A stretch of 64,000 nucleotides of DNA from Tetraselmis striata (taxonomy: Eukaryota; Chlorophyta; Chlorodendrophyceae; Chlorodendrales; Chlorodendraceae): positions 34,063 to 98,062 of the forward strand of contig VCJN01002617.1 in NCBI GenBank assembly GCA_006384855.1, given 5' to 3'. The position numbers were made by a program, and so were the translations under genes. Shown here piece by piece: positions 49,433-61,021 of the stretch; within the stretch, counting starts at the first letter, position 1; each line of letters opens with the position of its first letter. A model generated the notes under the pieces. That model did no database searches and was not told where the DNA came from. It worked only from the letters and a program-made list of their open reading frames with translations.

Positions 49433-51062
49433 TCATGAAGGAGGCACTGGGAAGGCCACCGCTGCGGAGTCCTGTTGGACTTGGAAGTGGCGGAGGGGGG
49501 CGATGTGTCCAAAGAAGAACCACGCGCCAGGAGAAGGAAGAACGTTGGGGTCGATGTAGTCCAGAACGACATCGGAGTTAGTGGCCCAACCGCCTTGGTA
49601 GCGGATGTGGGACAGTGGCGCCCCGATGGCGTTTGTTGCAGAGGCTGCGCCCTTGCGTAGACTGTGTGAAGTCCAGGAAGTGCCAGCAGGAGGGGCAGCG
49701 TTGATTAGGTTGACCGCTGTATGTAGACAACCAGTCTGACATCGTAGCTGCAGTCCAAGGTTTTGACTGCTCAGCCACATTGACAGCCCAGAAGTTGGAG
49801 GCAGCCAAGCCAACAGTAGCCAGGGGGACAGATTGGACGTTGTCGATGAAGTAGCGCAAGAGTCGTGCCACTCGAGGGTGCTCGGACACTGGAAGGAGAA
49901 GCACGCGCAGGTCGTCGGGTCCCCGACGGCCAGCGCGACCCTTCTCGCGGTAGACATGTAAGGTGATGTTGTAGGTGTCGACATGCACATCTTGCGCTCG
50001 ACAGGAGACGCTAGTAAGGCCCCTGGCAAAGAACAGGAAGTTGACAACCGAGGCCAGGAGGGCTCGGTAGTCGAGGTGGGACTCTGGGTAAGGAGCAGAC
50101 ACAATTAGCTCGGCCTTTGAGACGAAGCGGTAAGCTACATCCGCAGGCAGAGGGACACGCAAAGGGGCAGCGTCCAGTCGGCGCTGCCGCAACATTAACC
50201 CACGCCTTGCCGAAGTGAGGTGTAGGCTGTCCTTGGCGATCGGGACGAGGTTGTGCAGCTCGAAGAAGGTGTTGATGGCAGACAGGTAGGGCTGCAGCGA
50301 CTTAGCTGCGATGTGACCTCGCTCCCCGATCCAGGCAACGTACCGAACAACAGTAGCAGTAGTCGCTTCCAGCGGGCTGATGTTCTCGGAGTCGTGGCAG
50401 AACTCAGCGAACTGAGACAGTCTGCCGGCGTAGCTCTTGAGGGTCTGCGCGCTGAGGGAGCTGGAGAGCAGGTCCAGCGTCCGTTGGCCTAGCTCGTCTG
50501 AGCCGAACGCGTCCTGCAGCCGAGATCGCAGTGACGCAGCCCATGGAGCGATAGCTGCGGGCTCGTCGATTACGTAAGTGCGTCGTTTTACTGACAGAGT
50601 TCCACCGGCACGGCTACTGTTCGCAAAGTACTCGGCAGCAGCGGTTAGGTTCCCGGCGGTTGGCCGGTAGTTGCTGGACGGGTTTGCAGTAGCTCCAGTA
50701 CGGGTTTGCGGGGCTAGGTTCAGGTAAGAGGGCCGCCCCGCGCGCCCTTCGCGCTCGTAGCGCCTGTCCCGTGCGTAACGTACACGCGCGAAACTTGGTC
50801 GTTGCGAACCGGTTGTAACACGCAGTGTAACAACCGACGAACGCAGAGATGGGGTTGTAAGAAAGGCGGATGGTTGAGCCGCCATGTGCAGGTGTGCGGA
50901 TGGTTGAGCCGCACTCGGCTGTAGCTGTAAGAAGCGCCGCACCGAGGAAGGTCTAGATGAAGTCTGTAAGGTGGGGGGGTCAGGTCCTGACACAGGGCGC
51001 TCATCCCGCCGTTGAGCTGCAAGGGTGCGTCTTGCGGCGGTCACCGAAAGGTGGCCTCGCAA
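49433..51062 (-). pseudogene. Tyrosine recombinase of the DIRS/PAT-like element, frameshifted
   Basis: The frame runs open from 51062 to about 49720 and then continues in another frame to a stop at 49433. The N-terminal region holds an SAM-like core-binding domain (LSAQTLKSYAGRLSQFAEFC). The catalytic domain has an Arg in FFARGLTSVSCRAQDV, Lys in YREKGR, the HxxR box in SHSLRKGAAS, and Trp and Tyr in GGWATNSDVVLDYIDP, i.e. the R-K-HxxR-W-Y set of tyrosine recombinases. The break is at 49717-49724, where TGTA is repeated in tandem. The relic at 4.4 kb lacks this duplication, so it is a lesion and not programmed frameshifting. No ATG is obvious at the 5' end of the open frame. Confidence 0.85.
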
Positions 51063-51098
51063 GGCTCCTGCAGCTCCAACGAGCGGCGCCCCACGCCG

Positions 51099-51974
51099 TC
51101 ACTCGTGCTCACCTTCGCGGCTGCGTCCACGTCCGCCGCCACGTCCTCGCCCACGCCCGCGACCTGCAGCTGCAGCCGCCACTCGAGAAGTAGCGGTCGC
51201 CTTGGCGCTGCTGGCAACGGTCGCCTCGAAGACACGACGCTCGTAGTCCCTCATGAGGTCCCCAAAAATCGCAGAACCCAGATGCTCCGAAGCAGGCTGA
51301 AAATGCTGAGCTCGCAGCACATCCAGAACACCTTGGTCACCGTGCACACGCTTGATCTCATTCAGCCTCCGCAGGAAGGCTAGACGAAAACGAAACGCCT
51401 TGTCGATGGCCTCGGCGTGATTCCGAGCTCTCGCGAGGTAGGGGGTGAAGTCCTGGTTTTTGGCGGGGACGTAAGGTAGCAGCTCGTCGAGCGCCACGAA
51501 AAGGGCGGCCATGTGGGCCCCGAAACACGACATCCACAAGTACTCCTCCTGGGCCGGCAGACGCCGGTCATCCTGCTTGAGGTACTCGTTCGTTAGGTCG
51601 GTGCTTAAAGGGAAAAGTCCAGGCACTCGGCTGACCGGTCGAACGGCCTCGTAACCAGAATCTGCTCTCTGCAGTAGCTCTGGCACCGCGAGGTAATCAT
51701 CCTCGGCACTCACGGATTTTGCTCCGACACGGCCGCTCTGGGCTAGCTCTAGCAAGTCGGGGCGCTCTGCGGCTCCCCCGCTGCCTGTCGGCTGTCCCGC
51801 GAAGCGCTGCCCGGAGCCGGAGCCATGTGCCCCTTCTCCATCAACAACACGATCACGAGCCGTCAATTGTGCCACAGCTGTAGCCAGCTCTCGCAGTAAT
51901 GAAGACTGTGCCCTCATATCTGCGTTCAGCGACTCCAACGTCGGCTCAGCGACGGGTTCTTCTCCATCTGGCAT
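51099..51974 (-). CDS. Gag-like ORF of the DIRS/PAT-like element
   Basis: An open frame of about 291 codons from the ATG of MPDGEEPVAEP. It contains an N-terminal helix (LLRELATAVAQLTARD), a central segment of unknown fold (EEYLWMSCFGAHMAALFVAL; FRFRLAFLRRLNEIK) and a C-terminal Arg/Gly-rich tail (repeated RGRGRG) suited to nucleic-acid binding. It sits between A1 and the recombinase, the usual gag position of DIRS elements, 36 bp from the next frame. No zinc knuckle is seen. The gag assignment rests on position and the RG tail, not on a recognised domain. Confidence 0.65.
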   Translation of the reverse strand: MPDGEEPVAEPTLESLNADMRAQSSLLRELATAVAQLTARDRVVDGEGAHGSGSGQRFAGQPTGSGGAAERPDLLELAQSGRVGAKSVSAEDDYLAVPELLQRADSGYEAVRPVSRVPGLFPLSTDLTNEYLKQDDRRLPAQEEYLWMSCFGAHMAALFVALDELLPYVPAKNQDFTPYLARARNHAEAIDKAFRFRLAFLRRLNEIKRVHGDQGVLDVLRAQHFQPASEHLGSAIFGDLMRDYERRVFEATVASSAKATATSRVAAAAAGRGRGRGRGGGRGRSREGEHE

Positions 51975-52087
51975 GGTAACGCACGGACGTACGGACGAGA
52001 ATATCACACTCGGGTGGCGAGCCGGGTGTGGTCTTGAACAACCTGGGGTGACCTTGCTCGCAACGGGTTACGAGACAGTTTTTACAT

Positions 52088-52275
52088 CGCTGCGTGGAAC
52101 GCAGCGAAAACTGGAAGATGGCAGGCTCAGCTGTTCTGGCTGCTTTTATGTCTACTTCGTGCTGCACCCAACAAGGGCGCAACAACAGTTACTAGTTCCC
52201 GTACCACTGCGCAGCACTTGTAGCTGAAAAAGCGGTTAGGTCAAGGATGGAAACCCCATAAACTAGTTTAGATCA
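52088..52275 (-). repeat. Split repeat A1
   Basis: 188 bp, the 5' terminal repeat in element orientation; partner of A2 at 49167-49353. Confidence 0.9.
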
Positions 52276-52519
52276 ATCCTTATAAATCCGTAAACCAACA
52301 TATTACCAAATTATTACATCATCGTACCGATTAATAATTCAATATTATACAGGGTACCTGCTGGCTCTGCAGCGGCAGGGAGCAGGCGGCGTGCGCGCAT
52401 GCGCGGGGTGGCTGGGCGCCGGGCACGGGTACGTGGGCTAACTGTACTTGCCTCCCGCCCCACCGCGGCCAGTCGTCGCGGCCGACCCAGTAAGAGAAAG
52501 GCGACGACGCCGCCTCGAC

Positions 52520-55500
52520 ATGATGGCAGCGAAACGCGCCGGTACTGGCGGTGGGCGGCAGCGGCTATCGCCCACGCTGGTCCGCCCCCCCTCCCTCTCT
52601 GCCCGCCCCTCCGAAACGGCTTCCGCCCTCGTTGACCTGCACGCGGCCAAAGCTGCGTCCGTCTCCCCCCCCCCCCCCCCCCCCCCCCCCCCAACCTAAC
52701 CTATGAGTGCCAATGGTGCCCCGGGCGGGCTGACGCCCGGGGCATCATTGTCAGCAGGTGGTCATCAGCTCGTTGATCGCCGCGGCGATCGTGTACCAGG
52801 TCCACAACGCGCCCCGGCTCGGCAACGTGCACGTGCGCCCCCCCAGGCCAACTGCCGCCTCCAGCCCGCAGATCCAGTTCCCCTGCCGCTGGCTGCACGG
52901 ATTTCCCTCTATGTGCCCCTGCTGTGCCGCTGCTGCTGCTGGGTGGAGCACTGCAGGGGGCGTGAAGAGGAGAGCCGATGGGGGCGCTGAACCTGCCTCA
53001 ACCCCCCCTGCTGGTCGGCGCAGCTGTCGGAGCGGCTGAGCCACCTGCCAAACATGCCGGGGCACGATGCCTGGGACGCGCTGTACCACTACCACCCTCC
53101 TGGCGTGGTGCCCGGCGGCAGCCAGCAGGGGGAGCTTCCAGCAGGGCTGCGGGACGACCACCCGCACGCGGGTGCGCTGCCCCACCGCCCCGGTTCGCAC
53201 GCAGTGAGGCGGCGCCTCCGTGCGGATCCCCGCCTTGACAGCTGTTCTCGCCGCTGCAGGTGCCGGGGCGGACGACGACGACGCGGCCAAGCTGAGACAG
53301 GTGAGAGGCACCTGCGGCGGGCTCAGAGGAAAGCGCAGGGGTGGGACGGGCCGCAGCTGGACTGACAGCGGCATGGGTGCGGCGGCGGCGGTGGCTGCAG
53401 GAGAATGCGCGGCTGCAGGCGCAGCTGGAGCAGCAGCGGGCGGAGCTCCATGCAAAAGACGCCGCGCTGCAGGAAGCTCGGGCCAAGTGCCTTCCCCCGT
53501 CTCCTGGCCCCGTCTCCCCCCCCCACCCCCCCACCCCCCCTCTCGCTATTCCCACGCCGCCTGCACTGATCCGGTGCCATCTGCTCCTGTGCCACCCTTT
53601 GCAGGGCTGAGCCTGCCGCCGGACCGGTGGCAGCCCGCGCTGCAGGTGTGCCCCGGACTGTGCGTGTGGGGTGGGGCAGGCTGGCAATGCAGTGGGTGGG
53701 GTCCCAGCTGAGGGCGCTTGGTGTGTCGCAGGGGGGCTGCTCGCGGGGGGTGGGGAGGTAGCGCAGGGGGAGGAGGAGGAGGAAGCGGAGGGGGAGGGGG
53801 AAGAGGATGGGGAGGAGGAGGAGGAGGAGGGGGGGGAGGATGCGGCGGACATGGCGAGCGCGGTGGCAGCGGCCATGGCGGTGGTAGGCGGCAAGGCGGA
53901 GGACCTGCCGCGGGCTGACGGCGGCCAGGCGGCTGACCCCCAGGTGGATGCCGGCCCGGGGGCGGATCCGGCTTCACTCCCCACTCTGCAGTGCCCCTTG
54001 CTGCCTCGTCTGGCTCATCACTGTCGGAGCCCACCCATCCGCTGCAGCTAACGGCAGCTTCAGTGTACTAGTATCCGCCGCATATCCTACTCAACCCCCC
54101 CCCCCCCCCCCCCCCAACAACACACACACACACACACACACACACACTCGCTCCCATTCCAGGGATCTGTGCGCGCGGCGCACTCTCCCCGCTCCTCCCG
54201 CCACTCGCCTCACTCTGCACGGAAGGCAAACCTCCAGCATGTGCTCCAGGTGTGCATGCCCCCCCCCCCCCCCCCCCCCCCCCCCCAACATGCTCATTCC
54301 CCTCTGCCCCCCCTGTGCCTGCGCCTGAGCCACTTTCCCCTCTCCATCCCAACTGCCACATAACACAGAACCACAAGCACCTGCTGGAGGGCCTGGAGCC
54401 TTACATCTTCATGACGGAGGCCAACCGCACCTCCGTGTTTGCCACCGCCGAGAACTTTTTCTACACGCACGCGGGGCCGCGGCTGTCGGCCCGAGCCTAC
54501 AACTCCAAGTCGGCCAGGGTGCGCCCGGAGTCAGAGCCCCCCCCCCCCCCCCCCCCCCCCCCCTGCCCCTCAGCCTTCCTCTGTCAGCAGCGACGTGTCA
54601 ATCGATAACTGAGATGTATCATGACATCGCGCTTCCGAGCCCACATTATCATACGGGCACGAGCCCGCCTGCGCTGAAGTGCCAGGGGAAGAGTTGTTAG
54701 AGAGGGAGAGAGAGAGGGAAGGAGCAAGGGAGAGAGAGATTCGCATTGCGCTCATGCCATTATTATTAGAGAGCGGCATGGAGACCTAAAGACCCGCCGC
54801 TGAAGCCCCGGCATGTCATGCTGCTACATACATATAGATAGGCGAGTGGCGCTCAACACGGTGCTAACTACATGAGTATGACTGATACTGATCTCTGTCA
54901 ATCACTACCGGTGCCGGCGGGGCTATCTAGGAGCACTGCGAATAAGAATCTGCTGCGCCTGTCAGAGGCCAAATGTAAACGGAACTACGGCAGAACTGCA
55001 GCGAATGTCCTTATAGCCAGGTTGGGATTCGAGGGTTACATTAGGTTCTTATCGGTGCGTCGTCACCCGCAGCTCACTACTACGCGTATCACTCACACAA
55101 GTTGTTCAGCTCGGTATGAAAACATAAACTGTTACAACAAAGAAACATTTTTTTGTCAGTTATATAAAGTTTACAAGTTTGCAACTTGCACAACTGTACA
55201 AGTAATACATTCCTGTATTAAAAGACACAATATGTGTATGTGCGTCGTTGTGGTGCACTGTTTGCTGTGTGCTTGTTTGCGCCGGCGGTGCATTATCATC
55301 GGCGGAATGAAAACATTCGTTTCGCCTGCCGAATGACTCCTGTGGCGGGAGCGGCTAACCTGCGCAGCCATGGCGCAGGGCCTGCCGGAGGAGGACGAGC
55401 CGCTGCTGTCCCCAACAGGCGCGCCCGACCGCCGGCACAAGAGCTGCGCCATCGTCGGCAACGGCGTGCAGCTGCTGTCGGCCTCTTACGGCGAGGAAAT

Positions 55501-57070
55501 CGACCGGCACGAGGCGGTCATGCGCATCAACCAGGTGCGCGCTGGAGAAGCCGGGGGGGGGGGGGGGGGTTGCCTCCACCCGTTGCATCGCCACCGGGAG
55601 CAGTGCTGACACGTGAGGCAGTGGCTGCCCCCTCATGCTGGTGGTGGTGGTGGTCAGGCTGAGGCTGTTTCCGGCCGCCGCGCAGGGGCCCTTCCTCGGC
55701 TTTGAGCCCTACGTGGGCAGCAAGACGCACTACCGGCTGATCAACCACAAGTGGGCGGACGCCTACACGACCAACCCGTACCTGCAGCTGGAGAAGAACG
55801 CCACGCTGGTTGTGAGCCGCACCGGCTGGCAGGAGTTTCTCACCGTACGGCGGCTGCACCTGCCGCGGAAGGGGCACCACTCCGCCCCGCCCCGCCCGGT
55901 CTCCCCTCCTGCCTCACTTGTTCTGAACCAGCCTCGCGCGAAGGAGGGCGGCTGACCTGCGGGCGCGCTGTGCTTGCTCAGTGTGCAAGAAAGATGAAGA
56001 AGCATCGACCCGACGTGACGATGCGGCTGCTGACCCGCGAGTCAGCGGATGCAGCCGGCAACATGCTGCGCTTCATGCGGGTGCGTCCTCTCGGGCGCAT
56101 CGGTGCGGGGCGTCTCATTTACAGGGGTGCCGGCCGCGTCATGGCAACACTGCCGGAGGTCAAACCTCGATGAGGCTGCAGCTACGGGTGCCGGCGCGGT
56201 AACGATAACGCTGCGGATAGGCGTCTGCCCGCCCTGCCAGGGGTCGAATGTAGAGGCAGCTGTAGCTAATGTTCTTACAGGCGGCACACAAGCTAAATCT
56301 GAGGCTTGTATCAAGGTTCTTTGCCACAGGCGGCGCGTCGGCACGCGTAGTCTTCCTGTCTGTAGGCAGCATTGAGACCAGCCTCGTTTTTGGGGTCCAC
56401 ATCGGTGCGCCGGTGCCTGCGCGGGCTGCTGGCCGCCGCCGCGCATGCTGAGCTGCCGACCCTTGCCGGCCGTGCCCCCCATGAGCAGAAGCGTCTGGAG
56501 CAGCTGCTGGGCGTGCGGTACCCCGGCAAGGCGTCCCCCTCCTCCGGCTGGGTGGGCCTCCACTTTATGCTGCAGGTGCGCCGCTCCGCTGGACCCCCCC
56601 CCCCCCCCCCCCCCACCGCCCCGCGGCTCAGCTGCGCACCTTGACCGGCAGAGCCCGCCCCGGTCTCCGCAAGCCATCAATATGCATCGGAATAGTTAAA
56701 ATAATAAAAGGACTCAAAAGAAAATGCATCGGAACAGCAAAAAGAATAAAAGGACTCACGGTCTATTCAGTCATATTGGAAGGGAATGGTTTTTCTGAGA
56801 GAGGGGGCTTCTCTTTCTTTGGTAAATTTCTCAGGCGTCGACAACCATATCTATACTATCTATACGGGTACGACGTTGCAGCAATCATTATGAACACTTC
56901 TGGAAGGGAAAAGAAAGAACGCGCATCGCTCTTCGTCCAAATATTAATAGCAATTCAACAGTCGCCATGCGAGTCTAACCTGCTTTAAGGGAGACACCCA
57001 CCATGGTAGCGAAAGTCGCTGTCATTATGGGAATTCTCTGTCGTGAATCAACGCCCGCTGCCTCCCCCTC

Positions 57071-57101
<31 letters not shown>

Positions 57102-57575
57102 TCTTGCCCGGGCAGTCGTGCGACACCGTCACCACGTACGGCATCGGCAACGGCCCGCAGCCCAACAACCCGGGGCAGGTCAACTGGCACTACTTTGAGA
57201 ATCGGCACTTCAAATACTCCCGCGAGTTTGGCCGCGACCCGCACCACTCCTTTGACCTGGAGCACGACTCGCTGGAGGTGCCCCCTCCCCTCCTCTCTCG
57301 CGCGCGCACGCCTTTCCCGCCCCATGTCGGACACGGTGGCTGCTCCCACCCATGCCATAAATCTAAGCCCCCCCCCCCCCCCCCCCCCGGGGCCCCTGCA
57401 GCTCCTGCAGGCAGGGGGCATCCTGAGGCACGTGAAGATATCCGGGGGCGACCCGCTGCGGGAGCGAGCCATCATCAAGCAGGTGAAGATCCACCCGGCG
57501 ATGATCACGGAGCGGCTCCTCCGCACGCCGCGCGACCTGGAGCCCTACACCCCTGTGGACAGCCCGCGCGAATAG
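52520..57575 (+). CDS. GT29 sialyltransferase-like type II membrane protein
   Basis: Fifteen exons close in phase to about 619 residues: 52520-52579 (tentative), 52758-52832, 53024-53171, 53260-53300, 53401-53486, 53605-53645, 53732-53943, 54163-54249, 54369-54518, 55379-55534, 55686-55844, 55982-56080, 56366-56575, 57116-57277 and 57402-57575. Exon 2 is a signal anchor (VVISSLIAAAIVYQV). A coiled stem (ENARLQAQLEQQRAELH) and a very acidic Glu/Gly stretch follow. The catalytic half has sialylmotif L (CAIVGNGVQLLSASYGEEID, HEAVMRINQ, GFEPYVGSKTHYRLIN), motif S (GWVGLHFMLQ-SCDTVTTYGIG) and a WHYFE motif. GT29 enzymes act in the Golgi. Algae and plants lack a clear CMP-sialic acid route, so the donor may be CMP-Kdo or another sugar. 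The 860-bp intron before 55379 could instead be a gene boundary, as an ATG sits at 55370. Confidence 0.8.
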
Positions 57576-58877
57576 AGCGCCCAGCGCCGCGGCCTAAGCT
57601 CCAGTCCGCTATTTAAAACCGCAAATAAATGGGGAGGTCGGCTTGCCTGGACGCTGGCAACGGAGTTTGAGCACCCGATCCCTGCACTCGCCAGGCAGGC
57701 GGGGCTGCTATGTGTTTGCCCAGATGATGCTGTGTGGCGCCACCGACTAAAGCCATCCCACGTAAAAACAGTATTCGGAATTTCGGGAATAGACACTTGA
57801 CGGTCACGTTCGATGGGTTCGCGGCTCGCAGTCCGCGGGCACAGCCTCTCCGACGAGGAGCAGTGCCTGCGCATAGCCCAGCTTGGAACTTTCGTGAAGC
57901 GGCGTGCGAACAGTATGTGTGAGATGGGACCTGCGTTGCTTTTGCGGAATACGACCGGCACTGTGTCGTTCTCGGGTTGTTGATACTGTCGCGTTTGCTG
58001 CTACCGGCGAGAATATGTGGACTCCCGCGGCGGATAGTCACCGATACGACAGATGTGCGCCCCGTAGTACGCTGTCGACCGCGGTAGCGACCGTACCCGC
58101 GGTGGCCGTACGATTTAGCGCGAGCGCTACAGGTGCCGCCCCCGCCCGCTTGGCCGCTCGGTATGAAGACGACGTCGTGTGGCGGGGGACAACGGATTCC
58201 GAGTGAGCCGCTATAATACACTCTGGACTATTAATTCCGTACGATTCCTGTCGCTTCGTCAGCTTGCCGGTGCCCGCGCTGGAGCGGGCCAGTACATACC
58301 TCTCTGCGCCTCATCCTGGAAGCGGCGGGCGGACTGTTGCGGGGAGGGATGCAGGTACAGCCGATTCGGCGCGCTTGCAAGAACGCAGCTCGTAGTGTAA
58401 GCGCGGGGTTCGGGGCATAGTTGGTGCGTTTGGCCCTGCAAGTCCTGGAAAGGGAGGGCCATCTCACATCGTTTGACATTTTAAATCAGCCATGGTAAAC
58501 ACCCCACGGCATATGCAGATCGATGCTGCAATGCGCTTATTAGCCACTTCTCACCGAGCCTGGGAGGTAGTTTCCATATGGCACATGTGACTCCGATGTT
58601 GGGGATGCCGGCGCTGGTGTTATGTTTCTTTCACATTTGTCATCGTAGTCCTGTCACAGCAACGTTGGAATGTGACCCATGAGGGCGTGGTGACAGGCCA
58701 CATGGGTTTACATTGCATGTTCGAGAAAGGTGTGCGCCTGGTACATCCCGCCAGCACTTGAGCAGCGTCGCAGTGCCAGCCCGTTGCTGCGCGCTCGTCC
58801 AGAACGTCTCCATTTCCCCTTATGTCGAGGAAGCGCCGCCTCCGCCCCCCCCTGCCCCCCGCCCACCCGCGCCTCCC
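57576..58877. other. Intergenic region between convergent GT29 and ING genes
   Basis: No gene recognised. It contains the 3' flanks of both neighbours. Frames at 57.6-58.2 kb have no family resemblance. Confidence 0.45.
58708..58712 (-). terminator. TGTAA poly(A) signal of the ING gene
   Basis: TTACA on the plus strand, about 166 nt beyond the ING stop codon on the minus strand. Confidence 0.55.
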
Positions 58878-61021
58878 TCAGATCTTCCCCGCGTCCTTGA
58901 GCGCCTGGCAGTCCTTGCAGTACCACTCCTGCGGCACGTTGTCCGGCGAGACGCCCACGCAGCCGTAGTGGAACCACTCGATCTGCCGCCGCGCCGCGCC
59001 GCGCCGGGGTCAGCGGCTCACTGCGTGGTAGAGGCATGCCAGGAGGTGCAGGGAGCAGAGGAGAGCCGTGGGGGGCGGAAGGGGAGGAGGGGGGGGGGGG
59101 GGGGGGGCTCGCACCGGGCAGTCCTCGTTGTCGCAGCCGATCATCTCCCCAAAGGACACCCGCTGGCAGTAGCAGTACACCGGCTCGTTGCTGTCGAAGA
59201 CGTGTCCCGCGGTCAGCTCTGCAGCGGCGGGGTGCGGCACTGACGGCGCACGTCAGGCTAGGCCACGACGGGCGCTGGATGCGGGTCTGGTGAGGGGAAG
59301 GGGGCGGCGAGAAGGACGGGGGGTGGGTGTGGGGAGGGGGGGGGGGGGGGGGGGGGGCAGGACCGGGCAGCGGGAGCGGCGCCGCGGGGTCATTGGCGGC
59401 GGCGCCCATGGCCGCAGCCACCGCGGCGTTGGCGTCCTGGATGGCGACCTGCCCCGGATGCTTCCTCTTGTGCGACCGCTTGGAGTCTGCGCCCGGAGCG
59501 GGGACAACACGCCGTGGGGCGAGGGGGGGGGGGGTCATGGCCCGCCCCTCCGGAGGCATGGACGGAGGTACAGCACCCCTGCCAGCCATACTGGGGGCAC
59601 AGCCGAGCACGCCTTATGGCCCGGCGCCCCTTCCCGTACTAGACCGGCTCAGGCTCAGCCGCGCAGCGCACCCTTGCCGCCCGCCAGGGGGTCCGCGGCG
59701 TCCCGCTCCTTCTGCAACTCCGCCTGCCCCGCGCCCACAGGGGGGAAAGGGATGGCGGGGGGGGGGGGGGGGGGGGGGCGGGGGGCTCAGCCGCTGCCTG
59801 CCGGACACCGGCACACACGGCCCGGCGACAAACCGGCGGGGAGACGCGTCGGCATGTGCCGTCCCCGTTGCGCATTGAGCAGCGGGCACGGCTGCATACA
59901 AGGGCAGCCGGGTGGGGGGGGGGGGGGGGGGGGGGGGGGAGGGGGCACCTTCAGCGCCGTCAGGTCGTCGTCAAGGCGGCGGATGTGCGTGTCTACGTTG
60001 TCGTACACCTGCGAGGCCAGCGCCACCTGTGCATCGCCCCATCTCAGCGCCCTGGAAAATAAGGGAGGGGGGGTGATGGGGTGGGTAAACCGGGGCACCA
60101 GTCGCCCCGGACGCACCTTTTCGTCCTCAAACTGCAGCAGCTGCTGGATCTTGGCCTCCGCCTCGTCCCCCAGCGCAGTATCCAGCACCGCCGTCCCCCT
60201 CCCGCGCGCCCGCTTCCCCGGGGCCAACGCCTGCGCCCCGCGGTTCAGTGCCTCACCAGCGACCGGCCAGTGCTGTAACACTCAACTGGGGTTGCGAGTC
60301 GGAAACCATGGAATTGATTCGCACCATCGAGGCGGGGATCGCGCGCTGTACTCGTGGTGCGTTGTGATAGACTTCCAGATACAGGGTCTCAAACTTTAAA
60401 TCTTTCCCCTTCTTCACGAGCATGTCAGGAAAAAGGATATATAGCAAACATAAAGCGTAGACAGGGGCCACCCCATCCCCCCCCCCCCCCCTTCCCCGGT
60501 GTTCCTGGCTCCAAGACTGGCTGCCGGTAAGCCGGGTAATGCTGCAGTGGCGGGCAGTAGACATAAGGCTGGGGGGGGGGGGGGGGGGGGGGGGGGTTGG
60601 AGGGGGAGCCTCCCAGCCATCCAGCCCGACCACGACAGCGCACCTCCAGCTCTGCCGTGCCCGCCCGCAGCGCCGCTAGCTTCTCCCTCGCCACCGCCTG
60701 GATCTCCCCGCGCAGCACGTGCGACTTCTCGTCCAGCTCCCGCATTACCGCAAAGTTGCGCTTCAGCGCGATCGGAAGCTCGCTCACATCTGGCGGGCCG
60801 CCCCCCCACAGCGGCAGCTTCAGTCACCCCCCCACCCCCCCTCCCAAAAACACACATACAGCACAGAGACACAGATAGGCAGGCCAAATAAGAGAGAGGG
60901 AGAGAGGGAGAGAGAGAGAGAGTGAGAGGGAGGTGGGGGGGGGGGGGGGGGGGGGGGATCGGCGTTGGTGCTCACTGTCTACAAAGCTCTGCAGATAGGA
61001 GGTGGACGCCGGCGCCGTCAT
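58878..61021 (-). CDS. ING: ING-family PHD-finger chromatin protein
   Basis: Eight exons: 60976-61021, 60644-60789, 60117-60230, 59949-60026, 59672-59723, 59364-59486, 59115-59239 and 58878-58982, closing in phase to 262 residues. The N-terminal ING helices are clear: [62 protein letters not shown] basic linker ([12 protein letters not shown]) follows. The C-terminal PHD finger has the C4HC3 zinc ligands ([42 protein letters not shown]). ING proteins read H3K4me3 and recruit histone acetyltransferase or deacetylase complexes. Length and layout match plant ING1/ING2. The acceptor of exon 3 (60230) is the least certain boundary. Six introns carry sense poly-C. Confidence 0.93.
60891..60958. repeat. 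(GA)n-rich microsatellite and poly-G in ING intron 1
   Basis: AGAGAGGGAG units grade into AGAGAG and then into a run of about 22 G. Sense strand of the gene: poly-C followed by (CT)n, a pyrimidine tract spanning most of the intron. Confidence 0.9.

Larger units (their letters stand above)
49056..52275 (-). mobile_element. DIRS/PAT-like retroelement with split direct repeats, no reverse transcriptase
   Basis: Read on the minus strand, the layout is repeat A1 (52275-52088), gag-like ORF, tyrosine recombinase, repeat B1 (49379-49353), repeat A2 (49353-49167) and repeat B2 (49082-49056). A1 and A2 are about 187 bp and nearly identical, with one 1-bp indel. B1 and B2 are 27 bp and appear identical. 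The A1...B1-A2...B2 order is the split-direct-repeat structure of PAT/Kangaroo/TOC-type DIRS elements known from Volvox and Chlamydomonas. B2 is separated from A2 by 84 bp, which is unusual. The interior, about 2.7 kb, encodes only gag-like and recombinase ORFs; no reverse transcriptase or RNase H is present. Near-identical repeats suggest a recent insertion. Confidence 0.8.

Noticed and set aside
49167-52275. LTR retrotransposon interpretation of the 187-bp direct repeats
   Set aside because: No TG...CA ends, no primer-binding site or protease/RT/integrase seen. A separate B1/B2 pair and a tyrosine recombinase fit the split-repeat DIRS/PAT design instead.
52520-54518. Separate acidic coiled-coil gene upstream of the GT29 gene
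   Set aside because: The exons end in phase 0 and join to the acceptor at 55379, and GT29 enzymes need an N-terminal anchor and stem, which these exons supply. Kept as an alternative only.
59188-60399. 403-codon open frame on the plus strand
   Set aside because: Antisense to ING exons, passing through several poly-G introns. Gly-rich low-complexity product.
60253-60633. Extra ING exon containing the [17 protein letters not shown] segment
   Set aside because: The frame is open and not low-complexity, but the ING chain already closes in phase without it and the segment resembles no part of the family.
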